Shown in pieces: positions 13,269 to 13,775 of a stretch of 13,775 bases of DNA. The translations under genes and the position numbers were made by a program. The number at the start of each line of letters is the position of its first letter. The first letter of the stretch is position 1. The stretch is from Bacillota bacterium. Lineage in GTDB: Bacteria; Armatimonadota; Hebobacteria; Hebobacterales; Hebobacteraceae. The notes beneath the pieces were generated by a model, which ran no database searches, had not been told where the DNA came from, and saw only the letters and a list, made by a program, of their open reading frames with translations. The stretch covers positions 1 through 13,775 of the forward strand of contig DAOVEW010000003.1 of NCBI GenBank assembly GCA_030668755.1. The letters run 5' to 3'.

Positions 13269-13775
13269 ATGGTTCGGATTATCGCGCTGGCTGCGTGCGC
13301 CGCGGCGCTCGTCCTGGGCGGATGTCGGAAGACGGTTCCCGAGCCGGTGGAAGCGCCGAGGGAGAAGGAGAGGATCGTGGCGGAGATCCCCGCGACGCCC
13401 GAGTTCCGGCCTCCGACTGCGGATGAGATCACCGCGGTGAGGGAGGCGCGGAGCATTGATGTTGCGCTCGAGACGGAGAAGGGCAAGATCGTGCTGGAGC
13501 TGGACGGAAGTGCCGCGCCCGTGGCGGTGGCGAACTTCGTCAATCTGGTGCGAAGCGGGTTCTATGAGGGCATGCCGTTCCACCGAGTCGAGCCCGGGTT
13601 CGTCATTCAGGCTGGCGACCCGTCCCTCGTCGGCAGGGAACCCGTGGGTTATACGATCCCGGATGAGGAGTCGCCTCTGAAGCACCGCCGCGGGACGATT
13701 GCGATGGCGCGGTTGTATCGAGGCGGCCAGATGCTCCCGGACTCGGCGAGCACGCAGTTCTACATCTGCCTGGGG
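13269..13775 (+). CDS. Cyclophilin-type peptidyl-prolyl isomerase lipoprotein, truncated by the window end
   Basis: The frame stays open to the last base; 169 codons are visible. The signal peptide MVRIIALAACAAALVLGGC ends in a clear lipobox (LGGC, Cys19), so the enzyme is anchored to a membrane facing the periplasm or outside. A Pro/Glu-rich spacer (about 24-55) precedes the cyclophilin domain: ALETEKGKIVLELDGSAAPV, ANFVNLVRSGFYEGMPFHRV with the catalytic-type Arg, FVIQAGDP, and STQFYICLG at the edge. It would catalyse proline cis/trans isomerisation of exported proteins. ATG 13269 has GGGGGAG seven bases upstream. The last part of the domain lies beyond the window. Confidence 0.9.
   Translation, partial: MVRIIALAACAAALVLGGCRKTVPEPVEAPREKERIVAEIPATPEFRPPTADEITAVREARSIDVALETEKGKIVLELDGSAAPVAVANFVNLVRSGFYEGMPFHRVEPGFVIQAGDPSLVGREPVGYTIPDEESPLKHRRGTIAMARLYRGGQMLPDSASTQFYICLG

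Noticed and set aside
1..13775. CRISPR array, rRNA or tRNA gene
   Set aside because: I found no regularly spaced short repeats and no rRNA or tRNA signature on either strand by reading.

Overview
This is a GC-rich (roughly 60-65%) bacterial window with tightly packed genes, all the intact ones on the + strand. Three features point to a diderm bacterium: two proteins with lipobox signal peptides, a polymorphic-toxin (Rhs) locus, and a GmhA-like phosphoheptose isomerase. The rpsF-ssb-rpsR core followed by an archaeal/actinobacterial-type phosphoglucose/phosphomannose isomerase would suit an environmental lineage such as Armatimonadota or a related candidate phylum. That assignment is a guess from gene content and was not tested.

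Region 1 (1-3453) is accessory DNA. The C-terminal end of an unrecognised protein (1-210) is followed by a short orphan rhs gene (231-1913). That gene keeps only the Rhs core, then a Pro/Glu-rich linker, a Cys-rich segment and a C-terminal domain. The last has the layout of DUF2778/Tlde1 L,D-transpeptidase toxins (GPVPAG motif, then His451 and Cys461 in HG-x6-RGC). The rhs stop overlaps the start of a lipoprotein gene (1907-3400) through ATGCTAG. The lipoprotein is an internal tandem duplication of about 190 residues and is the obvious candidate periplasmic immunity protein. Just after it lies a 36-bp near-exact copy of the end of the rhs core (720-755 versus 3412-3447, 34/36 identical). The toxin tail and immunity gene therefore look like a cassette bounded by rhs-core repeats, with a displaced old tip left behind.

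Region 2 (3454-4093) is a junction of lower GC without an intact gene. It holds a 259-bp segment bounded by perfect 12-bp inverted repeats, a 16-bp palindrome and the start of an IS3-type OrfA transposase on the - strand.

Region 3 (4094-6593) is a housekeeping operon. A near-consensus promoter with an extended -10 drives rpsF, ssb and rpsR, followed by a bifunctional phosphoglucose/phosphomannose isomerase. S6 may start at an ATT codon behind a strong but hairpin-sequestered Shine-Dalgarno sequence. SSB lacks the usual terminal Phe, and S18 carries a long charged N-terminal extension.

Region 4 (6673-13775) holds a small one-TM protein, a flavin-reductase-like protein, an acylphosphatase, a flavodoxin-fold FMN reductase, a large GH94-type glycoside phosphorylase, a GmhA-like SIS isomerase, an AgaS/NagB-II-like SIS protein and a truncated cyclophilin-type peptidyl-prolyl isomerase lipoprotein. 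With the PGI/PMI, three SIS-fold sugar-phosphate enzymes surround a sugar-1-phosphate-producing phosphorylase, which suggests a sugar-phosphate interconversion neighbourhood.

The strongest candidate for a new system is the Rhs/L,D-transpeptidase toxin with its overlapping duplicated lipoprotein.
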